Assembly: GCA_028386065.3 (NCBI GenBank)
Contig: JAKUCV010003368.1
Coordinates: 1 to 64,000 of the forward strand
Source of the DNA: Turnera subulata
Taxonomy: Eukaryota; Streptophyta; Magnoliopsida; Malpighiales; Passifloraceae
Length of the DNA stretch: 64,000 nt
Direction: 5' to 3'
Position numbers and translations under genes: made by a program. The notes under the pieces are model-generated. The model was not told the DNA's origin, ran no database searches, and saw nothing but the letters and a program-made list of their open reading frames with translations. Shown piece after piece: positions 10,171 through 22,632 of this stretch. Each line of letters begins with the position of its first letter. The stretch's first letter is position 1.

Positions 10171-12307
10171 ATAATATCAGTTTCGTTTTCAAATCCACCG
10201 ACACTGATCATCATGGGAAGGAAGAATATTATATGTTATTTCTTGGGACAAAAGCATGCAATTTATTCTCCATTTTAACAAAAAAAATATGCGCAAATTT
10301 TTTTCCCGAAATATAATGTTGACGAGTTGAACAGTATAAAAAATTAAACTTACCATTTTAACCTTAAATCTCTTGATCAATTACAAGTCCTAAATATGAA
10401 ATATATAGAGAGAGGTTGGCCCAGCAATAACACAAAAATAAACATGGCTTAAAATTAATTATGACCACCTAAATAAACAATTCTCCTGACTTAAATCACA
10501 AGAAATTTAAACAAACCATGGTATCCCAAAACTTAACAATGATAATTAACGAACATATATTAATGAAAAATACCACTATTAACCTTGGATATAATTATTT
10601 ATGTATTCTCTAGTGTAGCTTAATTAGCGACTTAGATCGGTTTAACCAAGGTCTTTGGTTCGAACTTCATTAGGAGACTTACCTATCATAATCAAATGAA
10701 CAATCCGAGTCGAATCTAAATTAATCGAAACAATGTGGGGATACATGATGAGAAACAAGAAAAAAAAAAAGGAGAAAATTCAGGGTGTTATAAAATTTAC
10801 CACAGTATAAAAAAAGGAAGGCAGTGAGTAACTTTTTTTTTTTTTTTGCGACTATATTGAGTGGGGCTGGGGGTGGTGAGCATTCATTCCCTTCACTGTT
10901 TCGGTTACCTTGAAACCCACGCTCTCTCTTCCTAATTTTCCTGACTCCTCCTGGTGGTGCCGGGACCCACCACGGCATGGCGGGGAAAGCGTGACGTGTT
11001 GGGCAAAAAAAAAGAAAAAAAAAATAAACATCCCCGTCACGTGGAAGATCCATCCACCGCCGTTGGATCCTCTGATCACCCCCGTCTCAGGATCGCACGT
11101 GGTGGGGGCCCTCTCCCTTCTGATAATGAGACATTGACCTTTCACGGGGCTGGTTAAATTCTGGGGAGCTAAGTACTGAGCGAATCGCGGAACGACACGC
11201 GTACGACGAGCCTCTTGCTTTGGGGTTGGTTCGTGCGTGATGCGGTGGTGACGTCCGTAATCTCTCCTCCTAATCCGTGTTAAATTCCCGCCTGGACATA
11301 TATGACCGCCACGTGTCAGTCTAGAATTACAAATCCAATTTTTTTTTTATGTTACCTTATGTTTTTTTTTTTGTGGTGTAGATAATTTGTTGAAAATAAT
11401 AATAAACTTCAATACGATCATGGATGAAATCAAATGTTTCTATAGTCACAGGTGTAGTCATGCATTCTGGTCATATTTCTGATAAAGAGTACCATTCCTA
11501 ATTATGCCAAAGAAGAAAAAGTACCATTCCATTCTTGTGTATAATTTGTGTTCGTTTTTCTTGAAGTGGACATTTTAGTGTATATCAATAATAGAGACGG
11601 TATGGTTGTTCTGGTCTAATTAATGTAAAACGTACAAGCATTTATTCTTTTTGGTCACCAGGTAAATGACAAGAGTGAGTGAGGGCAATGATAAGTGTAC
11701 TGTTTTTCATATTTACCAAAACATTTTCTCTTTCCCTTTTTCCCAAGCCTTAAAACAGATAATCAGAGAGAGAAATTTATGATACAGGAATTATATTCAT
11801 TTACATTTAGGATTATAATGTGGCTCAATTTTGAAACATAAAATGGTGAATCCAATTAATGGCCGAAAAAAATATTCGATTCTAAAAAAAAAAACAACTC
11901 AAGAAAATATGGTGCAAATTAACCAGGAACAACTCTAGGTAGCTAGCTATAGGGTAACTACTACCATTACCACTGGTTTCCATATATATCCTTAACCGGC
12001 ATCTGTGCTTGCATGTAATCTGAATCATATATAACAAACCAAGTGACAACTTACTACACTCTGACTCCATCCTCAATCTGTGGCCATACCCATCTTAAAT
12101 TCATTTCACGCATCTTCCACAACCACGATTATTACATCTAGACAAAAAACAAAACAACAACATCAACAACACACAACATTCCCCATTCCCCCCCTCAAAA
12201 ACCCCCATCTACCTTCCCTTTTCCTTCCCTAAACTCTCCCCTAAGTAAGTATACCATAACCCCCTTCTATCCTTAACCCACAACTAGCTACTACACTTTA
12301 CCAACAA
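10171..12307. other. Upstream region of the ZHD gene
   Basis: No gene is visible. A GC-richer stretch (10,850-11,330) contains three CACGTG G-box cores (about 11,038, 11,097 and 11,310), which may be distal regulatory sequence of the ZHD gene. A tRNA-like A/B-box pair near 10,612-10,700 (GGTTCGAAC) hints at a degenerate SINE. A TATATAA near 12,028 and pyrimidine-rich leader sequence lie upstream of the ATG at 12,308. Confidence 0.45.
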
Positions 12308-13213
12308 ATGGACCTCAGTGTTGTCCCATACCAAAAGGCTGAATCCGACCATAATGAGGACATCAACGGGGTCGACGACACCCCACTCAACGCTAAACAG
12401 CAGCAGCAGCAGCTTCCCATGTTCCATCATCAAGAACCAGTTGTTATGAACCCTAACCCTAAACCCAAGAAGTTGTACACTAGTATTGTCAAGTACAAGG
12501 AATGCATGAGGAACCATGCAGCCTCCATTGGCGGCCACGCCAACGACGGCTGCGGCGAGTTCATGCCCCGTGGGGACGACGGCCTCACCTGCGCCGCCTG
12601 CGGCTGCCACCGTAACTTCCACAGGAAAGAGAGCAGCAGCGGCAGCAGCGAAGCCAAGAAACACCACCAGTTCTTGCTGTCTCCTCCTCCTCCTCCCCCG
12701 CCGCTGCCGCAACCGCAGCCGCAGCAGATTCTTATGTACACTCCTCCTGGTGCTGGTGGTGCTCCTGCTGCGGGGAAGGGCATGGTGATGACCCGTGACT
12801 TCATGACTTCGTCGCGCCCTCCTCCTCACTGCGACGTGGATGGTGGCGACTACTACGATGATGACGAGCAAGACCGACGCTCGGAGACGCCGGAGAGAGG
12901 GGACGTGGCGGCGAGCGCGGGGACGGCGGGGAGGAGTAGTGCTAAGAGGTTTAGGACCAAGTTTACGGCGGAGCAGAAGGAGAGGATGCTGGAGTTTGCG
13001 GAGAAGATAGGGTGGAGGATACAGAGGCACGACGATATGGCACTTAATCAGTTTTGCAGCGAAGTTGGGGTGAAGAGAAATGTGCTTAAGGTATGGATGC
13101 ATAACAACAAGAATGCCCACCGCCGTAGAGAGGAGCCTCCTCTGCCACAGCCAGCGGCCGCCGCAACTCAACCCCCACCAGCCCCTCCTCAGCAGCCTCT
13201 TGTTGGAGTTTAG
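12308..13213 (+). CDS. Zinc-finger homeodomain (ZHD) transcription factor
   Basis: A complete intronless 301-residue frame. The ZF-HD dimerisation zinc finger spans about residues 61-107 (YKECMRNHAASIGGHANDGC ... CAACGCHRNFHRKE) with the family's Cys/His ligands. A proline/glutamine-rich linker follows, then an atypical homeodomain at about 212-272 (KRFRTKFTAEQKERMLEFAE ... VLKVWMHNNKN), where VWMHNNKN is the ZHD version of recognition helix 3. ZHD proteins are plant-specific nuclear factors that form homo- and heterodimers, often in floral or stress programmes. The length fits the family (about 200-350). The N-terminal poly-Gln and central proline-rich stretches are normal for ZHDs. The start is the first ATG after an untranslated leader with no closer alternative. 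A 295-residue antisense frame is a by-product of codon bias. The subfamily was not assigned. Confidence 0.95.
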   Translation: MDLSVVPYQKAESDHNEDINGVDDTPLNAKQQQQQLPMFHHQEPVVMNPNPKPKKLYTSIVKYKECMRNHAASIGGHANDGCGEFMPRGDDGLTCAACGCHRNFHRKESSSGSSEAKKHHQFLLSPPPPPPPLPQPQPQQILMYTPPGAGGAPAAGKGMVMTRDFMTSSRPPPHCDVDGGDYYDDDEQDRRSETPERGDVAASAGTAGRSSAKRFRTKFTAEQKERMLEFAEKIGWRIQRHDDMALNQFCSEVGVKRNVLKVWMHNNKNAHRRREEPPLPQPAAAATQPPPAPPQQPLVGV

Positions 13214-15090
13214 TGTACTTAGTTTCCCGTCTATGTACTAATTTCTCCACTAAGGTTTGACCACTTTGTTTCCCTAAGTATGTTTATGTTCTTAATTAAC
13301 TGGTGCTTATCTAATTTAGAGAAAAGGCTAGTTTAAAGTTGTGTGAGAAGTGAGAACCCACTTTGTTTAGATTTTGCATGGGTTCTCTTGGAACTAATAT
13401 GTGCTAATTATCAATGGAGACACAGCCTGTTGTATTAGTTTTAAAAAGACTTGGTTAAGGTCATATACATGGCTGTCAGTTGACATGGAAGATTAAATTA
13501 ATTACAATTTGTCCCAAAGAAAGCAAAAAAGATTAATGTGGAATGTTTTCAGACTGCCGCAGCAATGGACTGCTAATGTTTTCCAACTTTAGTTTTCCAC
13601 CATGAAAATGAATGTTTCGCGTAGTTGAATGTTAACACAAATTTGGTGCCTAAGTATAGATGCAAAGGAGAGGGGTGAAGTATGGGAGGGTAGTGTATCT
13701 CTTGTGTCACTTTTGGAAACCTACCTCGTGTGAATTTGGCAAAGGGGTATGGCTGCAAATTTGTTATGGCTAATTATATTGTGACGACAGGCCACATTAT
13801 TTAATTAGGATCGCATAATTACATCAATAGCATGGGCTGAAAGTGGAGATGAAATCATTTTTCTGTTGTGTTGTTTATTAATTTTTAAAAAATAGAGACA
13901 AACGACAGAGATGAGGATTGGCTAGGGAATGGCACCTAGCCACCTCACAAGATTATAAGCTTATATATGGCATTCTAATTCCTTTATGCCTGAAATTGTT
14001 ATCTTTGATTCAGAAATAGAATTTCCATTTCGATTGGATTGACATTAAAAGTATATTATTTTTGCCCAATAACGGATTTTGTCTGAAAATGCTGCAAATG
14101 GAGTTTATCATGAAAAAGTTTTCTACCTATGCACGTTGACGTCTCATAGCCTTGCTTGCCTGTCTAAATTTTACAAAATGCTATATAAGTACCATTAGTT
14201 AGTTTTTTTAGAATATATGCATTTGTTAGTTAATTATGTATATTAATTTATATGAATATAGTACAAGTTTTAAGACTTTTTTTTAATAGATTTTAAAAAC
14301 TCTAAAATAAGAATATATTTATATAGACTTGACATAATAGGGATTATTTTGAGGCCCAACAGACTTAGGTCCGAAGGCAAAGCCCAAATTCAAAAATCTA
14401 AAAAGTCTACCGTATGGCCTTATCTAAAAGAAATCTAAACTTATGCGGCAAATCCAAGCACAATGAGGACGGGACATGTGTTTTTCCCTTATAAATACCC
14501 TAGACACATATTATTAAGATAGATTTGGACTTGGATTTATATCAAGGCTACATTGTTGGGTTGAGTCGGTTGACAATAGATAATTGTCCATTCTTAGTTG
14601 CATTTTTGGTTATTTGTAGCATTTGGCGGAAATTTTTTCATAATAAAATACGGTTAAGGACTTTTTATGTCCCTAAAGTTTAGTATTACCAATTATTATT
14701 ATCCTTCAACCTGTTATAGGAGGTTTTTGCTCAAGGGACACTGCGTGGGATGTGGTAAATATAAGAGGGACAATAATAATTGATAATATCAAACTTGAGA
14801 GACATAAACAATGGCAGATTTACAAGGGGCCAACACATGGTCCCCCTCCAAATTTCCATTTGTGCATTACATTTTTAGTATAATGATGTATATGAATTAG
14901 TAGTTTGGTGGTAAAGTAGTGTTGCCAATTCTGTGACATGTATAGACATTCTGTATAACTTGGTGGTCAAGTCAAGCTCGAACTTTAATACTTGACTCAT
15001 ACTTTCCTAATATCATAGAGCTAAGACCCATCCATATGTAAGAAGAAAGAACATGTTGAGAAGAGGAGAGAAAAAAGAGCTCTGATATCA
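13214..15090. other. Intergenic sequence downstream of ZHD
   Basis: The first ~200 bp are probably the ZHD 3' UTR. Otherwise it is AT-rich with a MITE-like inverted repeat (14,659-14,811) and a weak tRNA-like stretch near 14,900-14,980. No gene is supported. Confidence 0.55.
14659..14811. mobile_element. Small MITE-like inverted repeat
   Basis: The left arm (about 14,659-14,706, containing ATGTCCCTAAAGTTTAGTAT) pairs imperfectly with the right arm (about 14,766-14,811). About 80% of ~40 bp matches. No clear target duplication was found, so the family is open. Confidence 0.5.
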
Positions 15091-15228
15091 GTTATTGTTG
15101 TAAAATTATCAAGTTTAATGAAGAAAGAAGGAAGGAAGGGAAGAAGGAAAAAAGCAGTTAATTGTTCATAAATTTTTCATTCATCTGTGTGGTATATATA
15201 TATATACAATAAATTCTGGCAGATGGCT

Positions 15229-15722
15229 TGTGACACCCGGGGTCTATGAGGGCGGGAAGTGTACGCCGGTGCCGGGATGAGCATGGACTAGGAGCGGCTT
15301 CTGGCAGGCTTCTAGAAGGAGGGGCACAGGAATGAACCGAATCCACACCGGAATAGGAGAGATCCTGAGACTGTGTAGGGATGGGGCTGCACAGTTGGGG
15401 CGATTTCATAATTATACGGGTATGGGACTGTATAATTAAGAATAGCTCAAATGAAGTGATTTCGAGGTTGTACAGGTGTGGGACTGCACAATCGAGAATA
15501 GCTTAAACGGTTTGATGGGTACTAACTATATCAACAAGGTGCACCTACCTTTTCGGCGCTCATTCCAGAAGAACTCTAAAGTTAAACGTGCTTGACTTGG
15601 AGAAATTCTAGGATGGGTGACCTCCTGGGAAGTTTTTCCCGGAAACGTGCGAGTGAGGACAAAGCATGTTGGAAAGGTCCCGTGTTGGTCTGTAGTGACA
15701 GTCGACAAACCGGGACGTTACA
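15229..15722 (+). mobile_element. Cassandra-like LTR carrying a 5S rRNA domain
   Basis: This 494-bp unit begins TGTGACACCCGGGG and ends GGGACGTTACA, flanked by the 5-bp duplication TGGCT (15224-15228 and 15723-15727). The uninterrupted 5' LTR at 25.4 kb shows the empty site with a single TGGCT. Its right part contains a 5S rRNA-like domain. Cassandra TRIM retrotransposons are the known plant group with 5S promoters in their LTRs. No internal region or second LTR is present, so it is a solo LTR. A ~60-bp internal duplication (GGGACTGTATAATTAAG against GGGACTGCACAATCGAG) makes it longer than is common. Confidence 0.78.
15545..15640 (+). promoter_or_regulatory. 5S rRNA-derived RNA polymerase III promoter domain
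   Basis: AGTTAAACGTGCTT matches the 5S A-box region with one change, and AGGATGGGTGACCTCCTGGG matches the 5S C-box exactly, at the normal spacing (about 30 bp). The upstream half of 5S is diverged. It is not a functional 5S gene but could still recruit Pol III. Confidence 0.8.
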
Positions 15723-15959
15723 TGGCTGGTAGGTGGAGCACTGTGGAGCATGATATTCACATATTATTTTATAACATTCTCTTTTGAATGTCTTTGTATT
15801 GGGTAGAATACGTTTAGGAGGACTGCCTCATTAAAAACCTTACCAAGAAAAACCCTGTGGGATAAAAACTTGATGAAGGAAAATAGAGTGCAGTGCGTAT
15901 TCGACTCCCCCTCATTTTGGCCTCCCTTGATATCATGAAGTCGTTGTATGCAAAACATC

Positions 15960-17064
15960 CTTGTCAACTTTTGGTGATATTTGGTGATGTATGTTTTGTC
16001 CGATCACTTTGATACATCATTATTTTAATGTAGACAACATTATCCTCATATTTGTTGTTGGAGCATCATTCTCGCTATCTTATCCATATGAATCTTGAGT
16101 ATGCAGCATCTTCGAACTTAGCCAAGCACAGTCTCGACTAGCTTCGTATATAACAATAACTTCTGCATTATTGGTAGCGTTTTGTGCTTGCCATGATACT
16201 TCAGGTATCTGTTTTGTGCTTTATGTGGATCAAATATATGACCTGCATCATAAAAATAAACTATATTTTCCTTAGACTCACAAGGTTAAAATATTTACAT
16301 GTCCATTATACCCTAGGATAATGGAGAGCTTCAGGCCTTTTGAAAAAATTTAGAGCAAAATGAAATTTTGCTAACAAGTTTATGGCAAGACTTCAGGCTT
16401 CATGTTACTAACAAGATAAATTGCACTTTGTTATGGTACTTCAGGACCAGTCTAATTCTTTTATGAGATTTTTTTCATCTCTAATTTTCTTCTTGAAAAA
16501 TATAGCACGGCATTTGGAATCTTCTTCAGGAGTTCCAATAATATTTAAATCACCAAAATAAAAAAAATTCACACATAGATCTAAATCTAAACGTAATCAA
16601 CAATAATCATAAATTCATATATAGGCTGATTAAATATAACACATAAAACATATATGCAAGAATCATTATAAATACCCAAATTGGTTCAAACTATATGAAG
16701 ATTAACTTAATTTTGTATATTCCCAGGAATTCGTTGCTTCAGGCAACTTGAATCCTTCAGGGATTCTCATGTATATGTCATGACTTATGGATCCATAGAA
16801 ATAGACTGTAATAGCATCCATTAAATGCATTTCTAATTCCTTTTCATATATAGCCAGACTTATCAAATACTTAAAATAATTGCATCCACCACAGGGGAGT
16901 ATATCTCCTCATAATTAAATACCAGTTCGTCGAGCAAAACCTTGTGCGACATGCTACAAGCCGTGCGACAAGCTGTGCTTTGTGCGACAATTCGTGCACT
17001 ATTTCCCCTTTTTTTCGCACAAACGCCCATTTATAATCGACCGGTTTCATACCACTGTTGTACG
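15960..17064 (-). pseudogene. Copia RNase H and reverse transcriptase remnant
   Basis: On the minus strand, RNase H is recognisable near 16,060-16,240 (VSWQAQNATNNAEVIVIYEA) and RT near 16,690-17,060 (YFYGSISHDIYMRIPEGFK; upstream NYEEIYSPVVDAI and GVCAKK). Frameshifts and stops separate the pieces. The RT region is cut at 17,065 by the solo LTR and resumes at 20,691. Confidence 0.8.
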
Positions 17065-17411
17065 GACTGTGAAACGCCCCGACCCGTATTTACCGTACAC
17101 AGTAAACACGTGCCGGAACTGTGACAACCCAACCCATCAAAGCCCAACAGACTGCGTATAAAACAATAAACTGGCCAACGGCCCAATATAGAACTCGTCA
17201 CCCGAACCCCGGGGACATCAGCAACAACAACCATCCGGCCCAATGGCCCAATCACAACATACACACAGAAGTAAACTCAACAATATGCACAGCGGAAGAC
17301 TCTTAACTCACATGACAACATATGCAAGCCCAATGCAACTAATGGATCCGAGTCCTGTCCGAGGGTACGCTTCAGCTTGCCCGGTACGTTCCTGCACTAC
17401 AAACAACTCAT

Positions 17412-17460
17412 CCTACGGGATGAAACCCCGCAGGCGAGGGGTGAGACCGAAACGCTCACC
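17412..17460 (-). other. Conserved double hairpin in solo LTR copy 2
   Basis: The stems GGTGAG/CTCACC and CCTGCGGG/CCCGTAGG (minus strand) are kept while the first loop differs from copies 1 and 3 (CGTTTCGGT instead of CACTTCGGA). Confidence 0.6.
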
Positions 17461-17837
17461 GACGAAAGATAAACAGTGATATATTCAACCATAACACTTT
17501 CGAAGTAAAACAACCATCAAACAGTTGAAACTACACACACAACACGACAGAGGAATCTAAATCAAACAACGCATCAAGGAATCTAACACAATCAACACGT
17601 CAAAGGAATCTCACTAAATCACATCAAAGCCAAGACCCAAAGATTACTTATTAATTATTATTACCAATTTTATCTTCCGGGCCCCGTCACTGGACAAGCT
17701 AGGGTCGTACCTGGTTATCAATTAATTCCGGTTGCCAGGTCAAAGAACCAAACCAAACCAAATCTTACCATACCGGGACCTCGTCCCAAATTACCAAATC
17801 ACACCGGGTTCAACAACCCAAAATACCATTCCGGGAT

Positions 17838-18062
17838 CAACATCCCAAATCTGGATATTCGGTATATCCGAACCACTGGGTATTCGGTATACCCCAACCA
17901 CAGGCATCAACATGCCAACTGGATATTCGGTATATCCGAACCACTGGGTATTTGGTATACCCTAACCACAAGCAACAGTATGCCAACCGGATATTCGGTA
18001 TATCCGAACCACTGGGTATTTGGTATACCCTAACCACAGGCATCAACATGCCAATCAAATCA
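17838..18062 (-). repeat. ~63-bp palindromic minisatellite in solo LTR copy 2
   Basis: About three units alternate GGATATTCGGTATATCCGAA and GGGTATTTGGTATACCC, each itself near-palindromic. An adjoining part resembles the 28-bp unit of copy 1. Confidence 0.78.
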
Positions 18063-20690
18063 AGTATCCAAACCAAGTAACCGACCATAGCATCCCAGAA
18101 TTAATTTTCAAACCATCGGGTCGTACCACTACTTCCCACATATATCATCATCTCATATCAATTCCAATTCTCATTCCAATTTCCGTTATCCTAATTATCC
18201 ACAGTCAATAGTTTATTCCAATTATCCAATCACAACACTGTCTACCGTCATCAATCACAATATCCATAACAGTCAAACAATTAACCAATTCCTATCAGCT
18301 CAAGTTACACAACAGACAAATCCTTCAACAGTTTCATAACATCATTTACTCACAGTCCAACATCAATCACAACACAGTATCCAATAAACCAATAACAGCC
18401 AAACAGCGGTTCAATCAAGCAACTCAACATCATAGCAACAGCAACAACCGTAACCATAGCAGCCAATAACCAACATAATTCCATATTACCAAACATCCAT
18501 CAACAACACGTATAGCGCCAGTTATTCACAATTATCAGTTCATCACAATATCCACACGACCTAATAGCACAGTCCAATTCCTTTATTCTTTCATCAATTA
18601 TCTCTTTTTCATTATTCCAAATTATTTCACAGACTCGTCCAATCTATAATCTCGTATCACTAATTAGACATAATTGACGGATCAACATTATTCTCAGCAC
18701 AGATTCCACAAATCAATAACACAACGAACCAAGAACAGCAACAACATTTCCACAACAATCAAGTAACAGTCATCAATCATTTCAGTGGTTCAATCAAGCA
18801 ACAAGATACACGTACAGCATTACGGGCACATATCAAGGGTTATCCATCCTCACCTTAGCCGATTACTCAACTCCGGAAACTATGACCGGTCCGACGCCGG
18901 CTCCTCGGGAAACGTCCCGATATCCAAAAACCTATACAACAAACAATACACTCACAAAAATGCACATAAGAGTATGTCATGATGCCAATTTTACGAAATG
19001 TACCCATCCCGATTACTTATCCTTTATTTTCATCTTTTATCGAAAATAATTACCGTACGTATTTCCGAATATAATTTCGGTACCATACTTTAATTAGAAT
19101 TCTTTAAAATATTTTCATAAAATAATATACTTTCTAAAATAATAATCTCCATAATTTTTCCAGAAAAATAATGAGCTATTTATAATTTTCAGAAAATGTT
19201 TATCTAGTATTTATTTTTTTCCTAAATATACATAATAATATTTTCCAACACCAAAATTATAATTACCTTTAATTTCCAAAATACATATTCATATACATAT
19301 ACCATAATCATAATTTTCCAGTCGAAATAATATATATATTACATTTCCAGAAATTAATTTCAAGGTATATATATTTTTCCAATTAAAAATGGTTTTCCAA
19401 AACCAAACTTAATTATTTAACCAAGTAAATATATTTATATTTTAATAAAAATTCCAGAATCAAATCGTCCATAATTTTCTCAAAATAACTATATAATGTT
19501 TTCCAAAATATATATCAGATTATTAATACATACATATATATATTATTATTATTATTATTATTTTTTTTTTTTAAACTGGACTGGGCCTAAACAGTGCCGG
19601 ATCAGGCCATGCACAGTGCCTAGCCCAGGCCCCAAACAGGAGCCCAGGAGCGGCCCACGTGCAGGCCCAGAGGTCCGGCCCAGCAGACCAAGCCCAGTGA
19701 ATACCAACTAGCCCAAAATAATAAGCCCACACAATGCTCAAGCCCAAAACAATAACCCACAAAACTCACACAGCCCATTCTCGCGACCCGGATGAGGCGT
19801 CGGGTCAACCCGACCCACGGCCACGACCCGACGGGTCATCTTCTTCCTCACCTTAACTCGGTGGCGCAGACGGCGTGGACTGTGGCGAAGCGTCACGGGG
19901 ACGGCAAGGCGAGGCGGCGGTGAGCTCTGCAAGGCGTGACACGAGCGGACGACGACGCGAGCAAGAAGGCTGCAGGCGCGGGTCCGTCGCGAGGGTGGCA
20001 GCTCGTCGATTTACAGGTGGTGTCAGTGGAGGCTGCGTGGTGGAGGACTCGGCCCGACGACGACTGCAGGGACGGCAGCGTGAAGAGAAGTCAACGGCGG
20101 CACCGCCCAGCAGAGAGGCGACGACGCGAGGCTGCAGGTGGTCGGGTGGCTCGGGTCCCGTTGTCGCTCGGCGGCTGAAGTGACGAGGAGAGGAGGAGGT
20201 GGCGGTGGTTCGGGCGGCCGGCGCTGCACCGCTCCTTCTTGATTCTTTTCTTTTTTTTTCTTCCTTTTTTTCCTTTTTTTCTCCCTATTTTTCTCTCTTC
20301 TTTTTTTCTTTTTTTTTCTCTTCTTTTCTCTTCCACCGGCTTCTCTTTTAATCTGTTTTTGTTTTTTTTTTTACTATTAATCATGTGAACTCAAATAATG
20401 CAAATCCGTTCGTATTACGGGCGAGTCCGATCCGGACCAGAAAATAACCGATACCTCCTTAGTTATTTTCCGGTGTAATTTTCCGAGAAATTCCGAAACC
20501 CGAAAAATACCAACTTAGGTTCGAAAAATCCGCGGGAAAATCACGAGCGCGGGAAAACTCTCGGTTTCGAAAAACAACTCCCGATTTACCTTGAATTAAT
20601 TACCCAAGATTAATTCAACAGTAAATCACGGTAAAACGACTTCTACAGTCCCGGTAAAAATCCAAAATTTACCCGGGCTGTTACAGACTG

Positions 20691-22110
20691 CAGGTCCGAA
20701 AAATTCCTCGCTTCACAAGCGAGTCTAACACAGCCTTAATTATGTCTCACTATTTTGGCCAATCATTCTGCCCCTAAATTCACCAACAGATGTAGGTTCA
20801 TGATCCTCATTTTATTTAGCGCTATTTTATAAATAAAACAAGTATTCCGTCGACGGTTATTTTACGTCGGTTCCATCTCATTCCTGACACTGTAATTGAG
20901 ATCTCATCATTTTCATTTATTTCAGGTACCTGAGTTACTTCTGGAACTTTATCAATTGTGTCAAGGACCTCTTTTGGAGGATTTTTCTCTTCTTGAGGAC
21001 TTCAAATTTGAACCTCTACTGGAGGTCTTATTTTCTTACTGGGGTCTTCTAATATCTTTGCTCCTTTTTTCTCTATCAAGAAGTTTTCTTTGGAACCAAG
21101 CATATTCTACGCTTCTGGCGTACTTTAGATTCATTTGCATATTATACTTGTTCTTCTGGAATATTAATTTGAACAAGAGCATTTGCAGCTGGTATATAAT
21201 ATTTGGTCACATTATGTGTCTGGCAATTGCATATCAATTTTCTTACAAATGAATCATCTTTTGAACTTCAGGTTCACACTAATTTGTTTGAGGATCAAAA
21301 ATAGATATTGATATGTATTTCAATAAATTCTTGATCCAGCTGCTTATTTCTCCCCCTTATGTTGGGTAAACTCTTTCATCAAATTAATAACCAACATACC
21401 GAACATATATTCCCAATCTTCTTTAAGGACCAATTTTACTATGCTGTGGTGGAGCATTATATAATATACTGTACAATCAACGGTCCAAAGATGGGTTCGT
21501 GACTATGAACCAATAAATGGAGAGATCTTATGATAACTTGTTGGCTTGATGCAAACAAGTGCTGCTGCATGTAAAATACCATCTTCTCAAACAGTAATAT
21601 TTCATTAGCAATGGTCCTGCAATCAATTGGGAATATTCACCCAGATCGGTTTGGGTGAATTTCCAATGATATACATTATCCATTGAAGAAATATACCAGT
21701 ATTATCTAGACATATAGTCTTATAACATAAATAGGGATGTCTACCTGCAAGTGGCTTAATCATTAAAATAAGCGCGCAAAATTCCAACTTGCATCCAATA
21801 AGCACACAATAGACCATCCAGTCGATGCATCATAAAAATTACCTAGATGGTCAACACGATGGATTTATCAGTCTGCATACATGTCCCTGAATTATTCCCA
21901 AACTTACTGGTTATTCTAGGCCAACCTTATCTTAGAAAGGCCAAACAATTAATTTTCACAGCAAACTAACACATGGAAATTCATTGATCGTAAAAACTTC
22001 TGGTTTTTCAATGAATAACCAAATAAATTTCGTGCATCATTATTGATCCGGGATGGCCCAACTAGTCATGCCAAACAACATATCCAATAATCAACTTCTA
22101 GTTGATCTCA
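20691..22110 (-). pseudogene. Copia RT start, connection, integrase and pre-integrase remnant
   Basis: Minus-strand pieces: the beginning of RT next to the nested LTR (about 20,691-20,790); a connection segment TKYYIPAANALVQINIPEEQ (about 21,165-21,225) followed by ESKVRQKR; integrase core pieces near 21,400-21,830 (KTICLDNTG, LIAGPLLMK); and the GAG-pre-integrase motif WHD-LGHPGSIMM near 22,040-22,075. All frames are broken. The order is that of a copia polyprotein. Confidence 0.78.
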
Positions 22111-22632
22111 GCTTCAGGCTGTGCAAACTGTACTTAAAATTGCTAGCTTCAGGCTAGTGCATTCCAGCTTCTGGCTGGATATGGTAAGTTTCAATTACTC
22201 GAATATTGTGTATTTAATAACATAAAATGGCTAGCTTCTGGCTGCTATGTATGTGCCAGCTTCAGGCTGTTATACATGTGTCGATTTTAGGCTTATTTTT
22301 GCCACTCATGTCGAAAAAGATCAGAATTATTGGACAATAATTAGATGTGGCGGCAAACTTTCCCAAAAGCAAATCCTCGAAGATTGAAAAGCTTTGGAGT
22401 TTACTGACAAATAATGCAAAATTTTAATTACCGAAAAATCTTCTGGATCTTTTCGGAGACAGAAAAAGGGTCCACGTTTTGAAAAACTGACACCTTGCTC
22501 AGACTATAAAAAGAGAGTGGTAGAAACAGAAAGATTCAGAAAACTCAACAAGACAAGAAAAATGCTTCCCCAGCTACTGTTTTCTTTGTTGAGGGTGCCT
22601 CTCTATGATGGAGGAATAGACTAGCTTATCGT

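Larger units (their letters stand above)
15096..15776 (-). repeat. 3' LTR of the copia, split by a nested LTR
   Basis: After removing 494 bp of nested LTR and one TGGCT copy, about 182 bp remain that match the 5' LTR at 25314-25504 with small gaps. Confidence 0.88.
17070..20685 (-). mobile_element. Solo LTR, copy 2 (3.6 kb), inside copia RT
   Basis: On the minus strand it starts TGTAACAGCCCGGG at 20685 and ends GGGGCGTTTCA at 17070, flanked by the duplication GACTG (17065-17069 and 20686-20690). It shares the AAG|GTGAG sites (minus strand, at about 19,851 and 18,853), a tandem-repeat block and the double hairpin (17,412-17,460) with the other copies. It is the longest of the three. Because it interrupts an already repetitive element, it gives relative age: copia first, this LTR later. 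Small frames in its GC-rich block are not supported as genes. Confidence 0.87.

Noticed and set aside
12284..13171. 295-residue minus-strand frame
   Set aside because: It is the antisense of the ZHD gene, which has clear domains.
15545..15640. A working 5S rRNA gene
   Set aside because: The first half of the 5S sequence is diverged and it lies in a TG...CA unit with target duplications.
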